From: an uncultured Alphaproteobacteria bacterium
Lineage (GTDB): Bacteria > Pseudomonadota > Alphaproteobacteria > CAAHEQ01 > UBA3637
DNA: 6,571 bases
Direction of reading: 5' to 3'
NCBI GenBank assembly: GCA_947305835.1
Contig: CAMZEQ010000046.1
Coordinates: 1-6,571 of the forward strand
Below the pieces are notes generated by a model. The model saw only the letters and a list, made by a program, of their open reading frames with translations. It was not told the origin of the DNA and made no database searches. A program made the translations under genes and the position numbers. Shown piece after piece: positions 5,313 to 6,571 of this stretch (the first letter of the stretch is position 1; each line of letters begins with the position of its first letter).

Positions 5313-6571
5313 TTATTTCATGATATAGCAGTCCATAAACTTTTTCTTTAATTCATTTAGCTCACGTTTAACGGGGAAGTTAATCTTGCTAATTTCTTCA
5401 AAGGTTACATTTATATTCTTCTTTTTACCATATATTCTTTGTCCAACACCTCTATCCGTCCATCCACAAATGGCATTTTGGTATTCAATAGGCATTTTTA
5501 TTTCTACTGCTTTAGTTTCAAAGGTATGTCGGAAAGAGTGAAAGACCTTTTTCTTATCTCTTATGCCAATCTTATCCAAGTATCTACCAAACCACCCTTG
5601 TATCACTCTTGCATAGCCATTTTGCTTTGTTCTTGTTAGTTCTGGGAACAACTTCTTATGCTTATTCTTACGCTGGTAATCTACATAGCTTAAGAAACCC
5701 ATATCAACCAGTTTTGGATGTATGGGAATAATTCTTCTTGAACTTGAATTCTTAACAGATTTATCATCCCCATCATCATTGATGCTAATACAAGGAATGT
5801 CTTTTTCTATTACAATATCATTAATATCTAGCTGACAGATTTCGTTCTGTCGGCATCCGTGATAAAGAGCTATAATTGGAATCCAGAACTTTGCTTGGTT
5901 AGCTCTTAAATGTGGATCTGGATAATTCAAAGGGTCAAAAATCTTTTTTAGATCCGCTGAACTAAATGGAATCCTATTGTTGTTGTCAAACTTAAGTGGC
6001 ATATCTACATAGTCACTTAGGCTATTTGGGATTATTTCCTCTTTTACAGCGTATCTCATATATTCTTTAAAGGTTACAAGGTGAGCACGAACAGTTCTCT
6101 TACTAATGCTTAGCTTAGGATTATCGGTGAGAATTTGACTAACATCACAATTCTCTTTGATTCTCTCATGCCACCTTTTCCTTACATGGTATATGTTTTG
6201 GCATAATTTTCGGCAGTCTTGAGAAGTAATTTCTTCAATATGCTCCTTGCCCATCAATAAAAACGCCAATTGTATTACCATATGGTTATTAACAATACGG
6301 TTTTCACTGACACCTTTCAAATCACGTTTCATTCTTGCAAAACGTTTAAAGAACTTTTCCCAATGGGTTGCTGCCATGGAATGATGAATTCGTTCATCAG
6401 TCTTCATTGAGTCATAAGTTCTTAGGAGAGTTATGACCTTTGGGTTTGTTGGGGTATAAAGTTTATCTTCTTGAGTTGCTTTAACAGCCTTTTTAGCATA
6501 ATGATCCAAATTACTGATGTGGGTTGAAAATGCTTTCAACCAGTCATACTTGTCCCCTTTCTCTACAAGAC
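5313..6571 (-). CDS. Tyrosine recombinase / site-specific integrase (5' end beyond the window)
   Basis: Catalyses insertion and excision of a mobile element by strand exchange through a phosphotyrosine intermediate. Numbering from the TTG at 6539, the catalytic domain (about 190-380) shows Arg230 in HGCRQNE, the beta-hairpin Lys263 ahead of SSSRRIIPIHP, His334 and Arg337 in HSFRHTF, Trp360 in the place usually held by His, and nucleophile Tyr370 in RIYGK. The set R-K-H-R-W-Y is the one seen in Cre. The region about 70-170 looks like the core-binding (SAM-like) helical domain. The frame stays open past that TTG to the window edge, adding ten residues (LVEKGDKYDW). No ribosome binding site precedes the TTG, so it is probably an internal Leu codon and the gene is cut by the window. 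By eye it is more AT-rich than htpG. It points toward tRNA-Ala, consistent with integration there. Confidence 0.9.
   Translation of the reverse strand, partial: LVEKGDKYDWLKAFSTHISNLDHYAKKAVKATQEDKLYTPTNPKVITLLRTYDSMKTDERIHHSMAATHWEKFFKRFARMKRDLKGVSENRIVNNHMVIQLAFLLMGKEHIEEITSQDCRKLCQNIYHVRKRWHERIKENCDVSQILTDNPKLSISKRTVRAHLVTFKEYMRYAVKEEIIPNSLSDYVDMPLKFDNNNRIPFSSADLKKIFDPLNYPDPHLRANQAKFWIPIIALYHGCRQNEICQLDINDIVIEKDIPCISINDDGDDKSVKNSSSRRIIPIHPKLVDMGFLSYVDYQRKNKHKKLFPELTRTKQNGYARVIQGWFGRYLDKIGIRDKKKVFHSFRHTFETKAVEIKMPIEYQNAICGWTDRGVGQRIYGKKKNINVTFEEISKINFPVKRELNELKKKFMDCYIMK

Overview
The window looks like a chromosomal segment of a low-GC alphaproteobacterium, probably host-associated. The taxon call is an inference. 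It rests on an alphaproteobacterial-looking HtpG, a heat-shock-type promoter of the alphaproteobacterial RpoH form (CTTG-N17-CCTATAT) in front of it, and a tRNA-Ala with a genome-encoded CCA end. The habitat part is weaker still.

Left part (1-2537, plus strand): htpG, the bacterial Hsp90 chaperone, is followed after 48 bp by rubrerythrin, a diiron/rubredoxin peroxide-reducing protein. Both are stress functions. Rubrerythrin appears to have its own sigma-70-like promoter, whose -35 box overlaps the htpG stop codon, so it need not depend on heat-shock transcription of htpG.

Middle part (2546-4690, minus strand): a compact three-gene operon reads Nudix hydrolase, then an uncharacterised HAD-family phosphatase, then a family 2 glycosyltransferase. 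The first two genes overlap by 11 bp and the next pair is 8 bp apart, so co-transcription and translational coupling are likely. A recognisable promoter sits just upstream of the Nudix gene. The operon converges on rubrerythrin with only 8 bp between stop codons.

Right part (4771-6571): a tRNA-Ala(GGC) gene has a strong promoter and a clear intrinsic terminator. After a 422-bp gene-poor stretch comes a tyrosine recombinase (integrase) gene on the minus strand, which runs off the right edge of the window. This is the usual layout of a mobile element (prophage, ICE or genomic island) inserted at the 3' end of a tRNA gene. The gene-poor stretch holds three exact copies of a 9-bp motif at a strict 13-bp period, good candidates for integrase arm-type binding sites, plus a probable integrase terminator. 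The cargo of the element lies beyond 6571 and cannot be judged here.
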